Shown: in pieces, positions 1 to 5,063 of the stretch
Layout: every line of letters begins with the position of its first letter
How positions within the stretch are numbered: position 1 is the first letter of the stretch
Assembly (NCBI GenBank): GCA_030043215.1
Contig: JASHYG010000230.1
Location: forward strand, 1 to 5,063
DNA: 5,063 nucleotides
Reading direction: 5' to 3'
DNA from: Gammaproteobacteria bacterium
GTDB lineage: Bacteria > Pseudomonadota > Gammaproteobacteria > Steroidobacterales > Steroidobacteraceae
Made by a program: the position numbers and the translations under genes
Notes under the pieces: model-generated
Seen by the model: the letters and a program-made list of their open reading frames with translations, nothing else
Told to the model about the DNA's origin: nothing
Databases searched by the model: none

Positions 1-66
1 GGAGCTCATTCTGTGCCGCCGAAGTATAGTGGCGGTTCTGCTGCCACAGTGAGGATTTGAGAATCC
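1..66 (+). promoter_or_regulatory. Leader of the glycosyltransferase gene, weak promoter candidate
   Basis: No gene can be supported in this edge segment. A -10-like hexamer TATAGT lies at 25-30 (five of six matches to TATAAT), but no recognisable -35 lies at the right distance; the window begins there. The sequence has nested inverted repeats: CTGTG at 11-15 with CACAG at 45-49, and inside them CCGCC at 16-20 with GGCGG at 31-35. A Shine-Dalgarno-like GAGGA at 51-55 precedes the GTG start at 67 by 11 bases. An in-frame TGA at 58-60 blocks any upstream extension of the glycosyltransferase. Whether an upstream gene ends here cannot be decided from so little sequence. Confidence 0.25.
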
Positions 67-840
67 GTGCAACCCGGGAGCGTTCCGTGCCTCGCGGCCT
101 GCATCATCACGCATAACGAGGCAGACCGCATCGAGGCCTGCATCCGATCGGTCGCATTCTGCGACGAGATCCTCGTCGTCGACTCGCACTCCACGGATAG
201 CACCCGCGACATCGCCGGGGCGCTCGGCGCGCGCGTGATCGAGAAGGACTGGACCGGGTATCGGTCGCAGAAGGAGTTTGCCGTGCGCAGCTCCCGGTAC
301 GACTGGGTGCTGTGCCTCGACGCCGACGAGCGGGTGAGCGAGGAGCTCCGGGGCGAGATCGAGCGGTTGCGGGCGGGCGGATTCGCGGGCTGCGCCGGCT
401 GGTCGATTCCGAGGATCACCGACTACTTCGGCAGGTTCCTGCGCCACGGCAACGCCTATCCCGACCGTCTGGTACGCCTGTTCGACCGGCGGCACGGGGG
501 ATGGGTGGGCCGCGAGATTCACGAGAACACGCGCATCGAGGGCAGGGTCGGCCGGCTGCGCGGACACTTGCTGCACTACCCCTACCGCAGCCTCACGGAC
601 CACGAGCAGCGAATGCTGCGCTACGCCGAGCTCATGGCCGAGTCGATGCACGCGAGCGGCCGCCGCGGCCGCCTGGCGTCGGTGATCCTCCACTCCTGGT
701 GGCGCTTCCTGCGCGGCTACGTCCTGAGGCTCGGATTCCTCGACGGCTGGCGCGGCTTTGTATTCGCGGTCGTCGAGACGCACTACGTCCGGGAGAAGTA
801 CCTCAAGCTGTATCTGCTCGGTAAAGGACTCGGGAGCTAG
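67..840 (+). CDS. Family 2 glycosyltransferase, WaaE/KdtX-like (LPS core type)
   Basis: This is a 257-residue cytoplasmic or membrane-associated glycosyltransferase of the GT-A fold, family 2. The N-terminus has the nucleotide-sugar-binding start of the family: ITHNEADRIEACI at about 14-26 and VVDSHSTDST at 37-46. The metal-binding acidic motif LDADE is at 84-88. The middle and C-terminal parts (YPDRLVRLF at 131-139, HYPYRSLTDHE at 170-180, GFLDGWRGF at 223-231, KYLKLYL near 244-250) are the pattern of the WaaE/KdtX group, whose characterised members add glucose to heptose of the lipopolysaccharide inner core. No hydrophobic membrane helix is evident. The start is GTG at 67, because an in-frame stop lies three codons upstream and no other start is near. 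The donor and acceptor sugars cannot be read from the sequence; other GT2 roles in surface glycans remain possible. It converges with cpdA 20 bases downstream. Confidence 0.88.
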   Translation: MQPGSVPCLAACIITHNEADRIEACIRSVAFCDEILVVDSHSTDSTRDIAGALGARVIEKDWTGYRSQKEFAVRSSRYDWVLCLDADERVSEELRGEIERLRAGGFAGCAGWSIPRITDYFGRFLRHGNAYPDRLVRLFDRRHGGWVGREIHENTRIEGRVGRLRGHLLHYPYRSLTDHEQRMLRYAELMAESMHASGRRGRLASVILHSWWRFLRGYVLRLGFLDGWRGFVFAVVETHYVREKYLKLYLLGKGLGS

Positions 841-847
841 CCGAGGG

Positions 848-863
848 TGAGCGGGTGCGCTCA
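848..863. terminator. Small hairpin between convergent genes, possible weak terminator
   Basis: TGAGCG at 848-853 pairs perfectly with CGCTCA at 858-863 around a GGTG loop, giving a 6-bp GC-rich stem whose right arm contains the cpdA stop codon. A second, weaker stem (CTCGG at 829-833 with CCGAG at 841-845) spans the glycosyltransferase stop codon. Neither is followed by a T-run on either strand, so a classical intrinsic terminator is not shown. The position between two converging genes is the main argument for a role. Confidence 0.25.
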
Positions 864-1655
864 GGCCGCGGAGCAGGCGGAGTGCGGGGCGCGCCGGCGA
901 GCGGCCTCGTCCACCCAGACGACCTCGGTGCGGAAGGTGCCGTCCGGCCGCAGCTCCAGCGTCCGGTAGGCCGGCGGCCGCGGATCGACCGCGAACTCAT
1001 CGGCATAGGGCAGGAACTGCGTGCAGGTGGAGGGCGTTCCGAGCAGGCGCACGTGCCGGTGCAGACCGTCGAAGCACTGGTGCACGTGACCCCAGAGCAC
1101 GGCGCGCACGTTCCGGTGGGCGTCGATGACGCGGAAGAACTCGTCCGCATTGTCGAGCCCCACGCGATCGAGCCACCGGCTCGACATGGCGACCGGGTGG
1201 TGGTGCAAGCACACGAGCGCGTGCCGGTCGGGCGCACCGGCGAGCGCCGAATCGAGCTCCGCGAGGGTGCGGTCGCTCAGGCGGCCCCCGGCGGAGCCGG
1301 GCAGGGTGCTGTCGAGCAGCACGATGCGCCAAGCGTCGAGGTCCACCGAGCCGCCGAGGACGAACGGATGGCCGCCAAGCTCGCGCCGCATGTCGTCGGG
1401 CACGTCGTGATTGCCCGGCAGGCAGTACACGGGCTTGCCGAGGCAGCCGAAAGCGCGGCGGAAATTCGCGTAGCCCGCCGGATCGTCCTGCACCAGATCT
1501 CCAGTGACGAGAATGGCATCGACCGGCCAGGCGTGCGAGCGCGCCTGTTCGATGGCCCCGACGAGGGCCGGGTAAGTCGCGACGCCGCGCAGGGTTCCCG
1601 CCTCGTCTCCGTACAGATGAGGGTCGGTGAACTGGACGAGACGCAATACGCTCAT
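861..1655 (-). CDS. cpdA: 3',5'-cyclic-AMP phosphodiesterase CpdA (class III metallophosphoesterase)
   Basis: This 264-residue cytosolic enzyme should hydrolyse cAMP to 5'-AMP and so lower the signal for CRP-type regulators. All signature motifs of the calcineurin-like two-metal phosphoesterases are present in order: DPH at 11-13, GDLVQDD at 52-58, GNHD at 81-84, HHHP at 151-154 and GHVH at 189-192. Predicted metal ligands are D11, H13, D53, N82, H151, H190 and H192. The segment after HHHP (WLDRVGLDNADE) and the run TPSTCTQFLP at 207-216 match E. coli CpdA specifically rather than generic phosphoesterases, and the length is close to E. coli CpdA (about 275). The ATG at 1653-1655 (complement) lies ten codons before the first metal ligand, as expected, but no good Shine-Dalgarno sequence precedes it. 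It is transcribed alone, converging with the glycosyltransferase and diverging from the O-methyltransferase. The substrate assignment is by family resemblance; a different cyclic nucleotide or phosphodiester remains possible. Confidence 0.85.
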   Translation of the reverse strand: MSVLRLVQFTDPHLYGDEAGTLRGVATYPALVGAIEQARSHAWPVDAILVTGDLVQDDPAGYANFRRAFGCLGKPVYCLPGNHDVPDDMRRELGGHPFVLGGSVDLDAWRIVLLDSTLPGSAGGRLSDRTLAELDSALAGAPDRHALVCLHHHPVAMSSRWLDRVGLDNADEFFRVIDAHRNVRAVLWGHVHQCFDGLHRHVRLLGTPSTCTQFLPYADEFAVDPRPPAYRTLELRPDGTFRTEVVWVDEAARRRAPHSACSAA

Positions 1656-1895
1656 GATGCCGTTGCCAATCGGGCTCGTTGACCTGGAGTACGAACGGAG
1701 GCGCGAGGGAGGGGTTCCATCGAGCCTTCCGGAACGTCGAGAAATCGTAGCAGACGAGGGCGCTCCTGCGAGTGAACTGCATCATGAGCCTTCGAGGCCG
1801 GGGCGCCGCGAACTTGATACAGTCCACGATGCGGCCGGACCATAATGTGAGGTGCATCGGCTCTCCCCGCGGCGCTACATATCGAGGCTCACTCT
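1656..1895. promoter_or_regulatory. Divergent intergenic region between cpdA and the O-methyltransferase gene
   Basis: These 240 bases should contain the promoters of both flanking genes, but no strong consensus is visible. On the + strand TTGATA (1814-1819) and CATAAT (1841-1846) resemble -35 and -10 boxes, yet they stand 21 bases apart, too far for a standard promoter. On the - strand a TTCACT and a TACGAT box (the latter the complement of 1744-1749) are likewise 21 bases apart. Other elements are a perfect 8-bp palindrome TTCCGGAA at 1727-1734, GTTCC/GGAAC arms at 1714-1718 and 1731-1735, an AATGTGA half-site like that of CRP proteins at 1844-1850, and one arm of an 11-bp inverted repeat (1779-1789) whose other arm (1650-1660) contains the cpdA start codon. 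A Shine-Dalgarno GAGG at 1884-1887 serves the O-methyltransferase. Confidence 0.35.
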
Positions 1896-2558
1896 ATGTC
1901 CACTCGGTCCATGTCTCTGTCGCCAGACATATATCGGTACCTGCTCGAGCATGCGGTGCGCGAGCCGGCCGTGCTCGAGCGCTTGCGCACGATCACCGCG
2001 GGGATGCGCGGGGCGGAGATGCAGGTGAGCCCGGAGCAGGGCCAGTTCATGGGCCTGCTCGTGAGGCTCATCGGCGCGCGCCGCTGCATCGAGCTCGGCA
2101 CGTACACGGGATACTCGAGCCTCGCGATGGCGCTCGCGCTGCCGGCGGACGGCCGCATCGTCACCTGCGACGTGAGCGAGGAGTGGACGGCCGTCGCGCG
2201 CCAGTTCTGGCGGGAGGCGGGCGTCGAGGCGCGCGTCGATTTGAGACTCAAGCCCGCGCTCGGGACTCTCGACGAGCTCGAGCGCACCGACGGGCGGGGC
2301 GCGTTCGATTTCGCGTTCCTCGATGCCGACAAGCCGAACTACATCGCCTACTACGAGAAGCTGCTCACCCTGGTGCGGCCCGGCGGCTTGATCGCCGCCG
2401 ACAACACGCTCTTCGTCGCCGGCGCGAGCATCGTGGAGCGCGACAGCATTCCGGCCCGGGCGCTCCGCGAGTTCAACGATCACGTGCACCACGACGAGCG
2501 GGTGGATCTCGCGATGGTGCCGATCGGCGAGGGACTCACGCTGTTGCGGATCAGGTGA
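1896..2558 (+). CDS. SAM-dependent O-methyltransferase, cation-dependent CCoAOMT/COMT-like family
   Basis: This 220-residue soluble enzyme transfers a methyl group from S-adenosylmethionine to a hydroxyl, typically of a catechol or other vicinal diol. It has the class I Rossmann methyltransferase layout of the caffeoyl-CoA/catechol O-methyltransferase family, at the usual length. The SAM-binding motif I is [11 protein letters not shown] at 65-75, with the acidic residue ending strand 2 at D92. The divalent-metal ligands of the family are recognisable as D143 in FLDADK (141-146) and D169-N170 in AADNTL (167-172). The C-terminus has the usual [11 protein letters not shown] ending. The start is the ATG at 1896, with GAGG 8 bases upstream; a second ATG five codons on (1911) is less well placed. 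The gene diverges from cpdA and is followed after 52 bases by tkt on the same strand, so read-through into tkt is possible. The natural substrate cannot be inferred from context. Confidence 0.88.
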   Translation: MSTRSMSLSPDIYRYLLEHAVREPAVLERLRTITAGMRGAEMQVSPEQGQFMGLLVRLIGARRCIELGTYTGYSSLAMALALPADGRIVTCDVSEEWTAVARQFWREAGVEARVDLRLKPALGTLDELERTDGRGAFDFAFLDADKPNYIAYYEKLLTLVRPGGLIAADNTLFVAGASIVERDSIPARALREFNDHVHHDERVDLAMVPIGEGLTLLRIR

Positions 2559-2569
2559 AGCTCGTTCCA

Positions 2570-2597
2570 TTGCCCGCCGCCACTCATCTGGTAGAAA
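2570..2597 (+). promoter_or_regulatory. Candidate sigma-70-type promoter for tkt-gap
   Basis: In the short gap before tkt, TTGCCC (2570-2575, four of six matches to the -35 consensus) and TAGAAA (2592-2597, four of six to the -10 consensus) are separated by 16 bases. A TG one base before the -10 (2589-2590) would make it an extended -10. The -10 lies in a distinctly AT-rich patch within GC-rich DNA. Transcription would then begin near 2604, only about seven bases before the tkt ATG at 2611, giving an almost leaderless message. Both boxes are imperfect and the assignment is inferred. Confidence 0.35.
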
Positions 2598-2599
2598 AT

Positions 2600-2614
2600 A
2601 TGAAATTCTCATGA
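2600..2614 (+). other. Four-codon reading frame (MKFS) ending on the tkt start codon
   Basis: ATG at 2600-2602 opens a frame of four codons (Met-Lys-Phe-Ser) whose TGA stop at 2612-2614 overlaps the tkt ATG as ATGA. A Shine-Dalgarno-like GGTAG at 2590-2594 lies 5 bases before this ATG, whereas it lies 16 bases before the tkt ATG, too far to serve it well. On a transcript reading through from the O-methyltransferase gene, ribosomes could therefore initiate here and restart at tkt. It may equally be chance. Confidence 0.25.
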
Positions 2615-4605
2615 GCACACACCGCGAACTCGCCAATTGCATCCGTGCCCTCTCCATGGATGCGGTACAGCAGGCCGGCGCAGGCCATCCGGGCGCTCCG
2701 ATGGGCCTCGCCGACATCGCGGAGGTGCTCTGGCGCAGCCACCTCAAGCACAACCCCGGCAATCCGCTCTGGCCCGACCGCGACCGCTTCGTCCTGTCGA
2801 ACGGTCACGCTTGCATGCTGCTCTACTCGGTGCTCTACCTCACCGGCTATCCGCTCGGGATCGAGGAGATCAAGAGCTTCCGCCAGCTCGGCTCGCGCAC
2901 CGCGGGCCATCCGGAGCACAATCCCTCCCTCGGCATCGAGACCACGACGGGGCCGCTCGGCCAGGGCATCGGCAACGCCGTCGGCATGGCGCTCGCCGAG
3001 AACATGCTCGCCTCGCAGTTCAATCGTCCGGGCTTCCCGGTCGTCGATCACTTCACCTATTTCTTTTGCGGGGACGGCTGCCTCATGGAGGGCATCTCCC
3101 ACGAGGCCTGCTCGCTCGCGGGATCCCTGCGGCTCGGCAAGCTGATCGGCTTCTGCGACGACAACGGCATCTTGATCGACGGCAAGGTCGAGGGCTGGAT
3201 CCGGGACGACACGCCGAAGCGCTTCGAGGCCTACGGCTGGCACGTGATCCCGCACGTTGACGGGCAGGACGCCGAGGCTGTGGACGCCGCCATCCGTGCG
3301 GCGCAGGCGGAGTCCGACCGTCCGACGCTCATCTGCTGCAAGACCGTCATTGCCTGGGGCGCTCCCCACAAGCAGGGGACCAGCGCCGCGCACGGCGAGC
3401 CTCTCGGCGTGGACGAAGTCGCCGCGGCACGCAAAACGCTCGGGTGGCCGTATCCCCCGTTCGAGATTCCGCCGGCGCTGCGCGCCGAATGGGACCGCAG
3501 GGAGCAAGGCGCGGCAGCGGAGGCAGACTGGCGCGAGCTCTACGCGCGCTATCGGCAAGCACATCCCGAGCTTGCCGCGGAATTCGACCGGCGCACGCGC
3601 GGGGATCTTCCGGCCGGCTGGACCGAGACGGCCCAGCAGGTGCTCGCCGCGGCGGCCAAGCAGACTCAGCCCCAGGCGACGCGCCAGTCGTCGCAGATGG
3701 CCCTCAATGTCTTCGCTCCGACGTTGCCCGAGCTCGTCGGCGGCTCCGCGGATCTCACGCCCTCGAACAGCACGCTGACCAAGGTGTCGCGCGTGATCAC
3801 GCCCGGCGACGCCTCCGGGAACTACATCCACTACGGCGTGCGCGAGTTCGGCATGACCACCGCCCTCAACGGCCTCGCGCTGCACGGCGGCCTCATTCCG
3901 TACGGCGGAACGTTCCTGGTCTTCTCGGACTACGCGCGCAACGCGGTGCGCCTCGCCTCGCTCATGCAGACCCACGTCGTGCTCGTCTACACGCACGACT
4001 CGATCGGGCTCGGCGAGGACGGCCCGACCCACCAGCCCATCGAGCAGCTCTCCTCGCTGCGCGCGATGCCCGAACTCACTCTGTGGCGTCCGTGCGATGC
4101 GGTGGAGACCGCCGTCGCGTGGGTTGGGGCGATCGAGCATCAGGGCCCCACGGCGCTGGTGCTCACGCGGCAGGCCCTGCCGCAGCAGGCGCGCACGCCG
4201 GCGCAGGTCGACGCGATACGCCGCGGCGGCTACGTCCTGATCGACTGTCAGGGCACACCGGAATGTCTGGTGCTCGCGACGGGCTCGGAGATCGGGATCG
4301 CCGCCGAGGCCGTGAATGCGCTCAACGGCGCCGGCCGGCGAATCCGCCTGGTCTCGATGGTGTCCACCGAGCGCTTCGATGCTGAGGACGCCGGCTACCG
4401 GGAAAGCGTGCTCCCGCGAGCGGTCCGGCGGCGGCTGGCGGTCGAGGCCGGCGCGCGCATGTCGTGGTGGCGCTACGTTGGCACCGAGGGGCGGGTGCTC
4501 GGCATCGACCGGTTCGGCGCGTCCGGGAAGGGACCGGCGGTGCTCGCTCACTTCGGCTTCACGGCGGACAACGTCCGGCGGAACATCGAGGAGCTCCTCG
4601 GATGA
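2611..4605 (+). CDS. tkt: Transketolase
   Basis: Transketolase moves two-carbon ketol units between sugar phosphates in the cytosolic pentose phosphate pathway (and, in autotrophs, the Calvin cycle), using thiamine diphosphate and a divalent metal. The protein has 664 residues, against 663 in E. coli TktA, and is collinear with it. In the N-terminal cofactor domain are H26 in GHPG, H66 in SNGH, GPLGQG at 114-119, the metal/ThDP motif beginning GDG at 154-156 and closing with N185 in DDNG, and H261. In the pyrimidine-binding domain the catalytic glutamate is E412 in REFGM, followed by H462 ([15 protein letters not shown], 462-476) and H474. The C-terminal domain carries ATGSE at 556-560. Near the end, FGASGKGP (635-642) appears to be one residue longer than the E. 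coli equivalent, a minor variant. The ATG at 2611 matches the family N-terminus but has no well-spaced Shine-Dalgarno of its own. The gene overlaps gap by four bases, so the two are surely co-transcribed. Confidence 0.97.
   Translation: MSTHRELANCIRALSMDAVQQAGAGHPGAPMGLADIAEVLWRSHLKHNPGNPLWPDRDRFVLSNGHACMLLYSVLYLTGYPLGIEEIKSFRQLGSRTAGHPEHNPSLGIETTTGPLGQGIGNAVGMALAENMLASQFNRPGFPVVDHFTYFFCGDGCLMEGISHEACSLAGSLRLGKLIGFCDDNGILIDGKVEGWIRDDTPKRFEAYGWHVIPHVDGQDAEAVDAAIRAAQAESDRPTLICCKTVIAWGAPHKQGTSAAHGEPLGVDEVAAARKTLGWPYPPFEIPPALRAEWDRREQGAAAEADWRELYARYRQAHPELAAEFDRRTRGDLPAGWTETAQQVLAAAAKQTQPQATRQSSQMALNVFAPTLPELVGGSADLTPSNSTLTKVSRVITPGDASGNYIHYGVREFGMTTALNGLALHGGLIPYGGTFLVFSDYARNAVRLASLMQTHVVLVYTHDSIGLGEDGPTHQPIEQLSSLRAMPELTLWRPCDAVETAVAWVGAIEHQGPTALVLTRQALPQQARTPAQVDAIRRGGYVLIDCQGTPECLVLATGSEIGIAAEAVNALNGAGRRIRLVSMVSTERFDAEDAGYRESVLPRAVRRRLAVEAGARMSWWRYVGTEGRVLGIDRFGASGKGPAVLAHFGFTADNVRRNIEELLG
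4587..4605 (+). promoter_or_regulatory. gap ribosome-binding site inside a perfect palindrome at the tkt/gap ATGA junction
   Basis: The last tkt codons contain GAGGAG at 4588-4593, an excellent Shine-Dalgarno 8 bases before the gap ATG at 4602. That site is the left half of a perfect 14-bp palindrome, CGAGGAGCTCCTCG (4587-4600). In RNA it can fold as a 5-bp stem (CGAGG with CCUCG) with an AGCU loop, hiding most of the ribosome-binding site. The tkt stop TGA (4603-4605) overlaps the gap ATG. This arrangement fits translational coupling, with ribosomes finishing tkt opening the site. The overlap is certain; the coupling is inferred. Confidence 0.6.
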
Positions 4606-5063
4606 TCAAGGTGGGCATCAACGGTTACGGGCGCATCGGCCGCAACGTCCTGCGCGCGCTGTACGAGTCCCGGCGGACGGGCGAGGTGCAGATCGTCGCC
4701 ATCAACGACCTCGGCAATGCGAGCACCAATGCGCACCTCACGCGCCACGATACGGCGCACGGGCGCTTCCCCGGCGAGGTGGCGGTGGACGGGGACTCGA
4801 TGGTGGTGAACGGCGATCGGATACGAGTGCTCGCGGAGCGGGACCCGGCGAAGCTGCCATGGGGCCGGCTCGGCGTTGAGGTCGTGCTGGAGTGCACGGG
4901 CCTTTTCACCTCGAAGGCCAAAGCGGGCGCCCATCTCGCGGGCGGAGCCTCGAAGGTCATCATCTCCGCTCCGGGCGAGAAGGACGTCGATGCGACGGTC
5001 GTCTACGGCGTGAACGACAGCGTGCTCAAGTCGGCGCACACCGTCGTCTCCAACGCATCCTGC
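4602..5063 (+). CDS. gap: Glyceraldehyde-3-phosphate dehydrogenase, 5' part (cut by window edge)
   Basis: The enzyme oxidises and phosphorylates glyceraldehyde-3-phosphate to 1,3-bisphosphoglycerate with NAD in lower glycolysis, or runs in reverse in gluconeogenesis and carbon fixation. The first 154 residues of about 335 are present. They show the Rossmann motif [10 protein letters not shown] at 5-14, AINDL at 33-37 with D36 favouring NAD over [13 protein letters not shown] at 48-56, the conserved [10 protein letters not shown] at 78-87, ECTG at 97-100, SAPG at 122-125 and SNASC at 150-154, where C154 is the catalytic cysteine. Stretches such as [10 protein letters not shown] and DATVVYGVN also occur in erythrose-4-phosphate dehydrogenase (Epd), the main alternative. 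The [10 protein letters not shown] and INDL runs and the tkt neighbour fit the gap/cbbG type found beside tkt in proteobacteria. Start codon and ribosome-binding site are unambiguous. The remainder, probably followed by pgk, lies outside the window. Confidence 0.93.
   Translation, partial: MIKVGINGYGRIGRNVLRALYESRRTGEVQIVAINDLGNASTNAHLTRHDTAHGRFPGEVAVDGDSMVVNGDRIRVLAERDPAKLPWGRLGVEVVLECTGLFTSKAKAGAHLAGGASKVIISAPGEKDVDATVVYGVNDSVLKSAHTVVSNASC

Noticed and set aside
1..60. Possible C-terminal tail of an upstream gene in the frame ending at the TGA 58-60
   Set aside because: The 19 codons visible mostly end in A or T, unlike the real genes here, and the other two + frames also stop within 52 bases. 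Too little sequence remains to assign a gene.
855..1682. 275-codon open frame on the + strand, antisense to cpdA
   Set aside because: It mirrors the full-length CpdA coding region on the other strand, shows no domain, and would run into cpdA and the glycosyltransferase end without its own ribosome-binding site.
1652..1843. 63-codon frame on the - strand whose stop overlaps the cpdA start as ATGA
   Set aside because: The overlap looks like coupling, but only about half of its codons end in G or C, well below the neighbouring genes. There is no Shine-Dalgarno before its ATG, and the protein is Arg/Pro-rich without any domain. It reads as non-coding leader.
1814..1846. TTGATA and CATAAT as a promoter for the O-methyltransferase
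   Set aside because: The spacing of 21 bases is outside the workable range for a sigma-70 promoter. CATAAT alone might act as a -10, but no adequate -35 lies 16-18 bases before it.
2584..4551. 655-codon open frame on the - strand, antisense to tkt
   Set aside because: Its product is rich in Arg, Ala, Glu, His and Val with no recognisable domain. Long antisense frames are expected opposite GC-rich genes that avoid the codons whose complements are stops. The + strand gene is an unmistakable, full-length transketolase.
5061..5063. GAPDH apparently truncated at its catalytic cysteine
   Set aside because: The reading frame is intact up to the last base of the window, so this is the window edge and not a broken gene.

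Overview
This is GC-rich proteobacterial DNA in which most codons of the real genes end in G or C. The protein types point to a gammaproteobacterium or a close relative: a WaaE/KdtX-like lipopolysaccharide-core glycosyltransferase, a CpdA-type cyclic-AMP phosphodiesterase, a transketolase of E. coli TktA type and length, and a proteobacterial GAPDH directly behind it. The taxonomic assignment is inference from protein resemblance only.

Layout. Bases 1-66 are a short leader with no gene I can support. A family 2 glycosyltransferase (67-840, +) converges with cpdA (861-1655, -) across 20 bases that hold small hairpins. Between cpdA and a divergent O-methyltransferase gene (1896-2558, +) lies a 240-base intergenic region with only weak promoter-like and operator-like sequence. 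After a 52-base gap containing a possible promoter come transketolase (2611-4605, +) and the start of glyceraldehyde-3-phosphate dehydrogenase (4602 to the window edge, +). These last two share an ATGA stop/start overlap. The window ends exactly on the codon of the expected catalytic cysteine of the GAPDH.

Function. tkt-gap is the start of a central-carbon operon (pentose phosphate/Calvin-type sugar interconversion plus lower glycolysis), which in many proteobacteria continues with pgk, pyk and fba. The glycosyltransferase, the cAMP phosphodiesterase and the O-methyltransferase have no evident pathway link to it and look like ordinary neighbours.

I see no mobile element, CRISPR array, RNA gene or new multi-gene system. 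The points worth a second look are small and concern translation control at gene starts: a 14-bp palindrome containing the gap ribosome-binding site, a four-codon reading frame ending on the tkt start codon together with a possible near-leaderless tkt promoter, and an 11-bp inverted repeat that includes the cpdA start codon. All are hypotheses from sequence reading.
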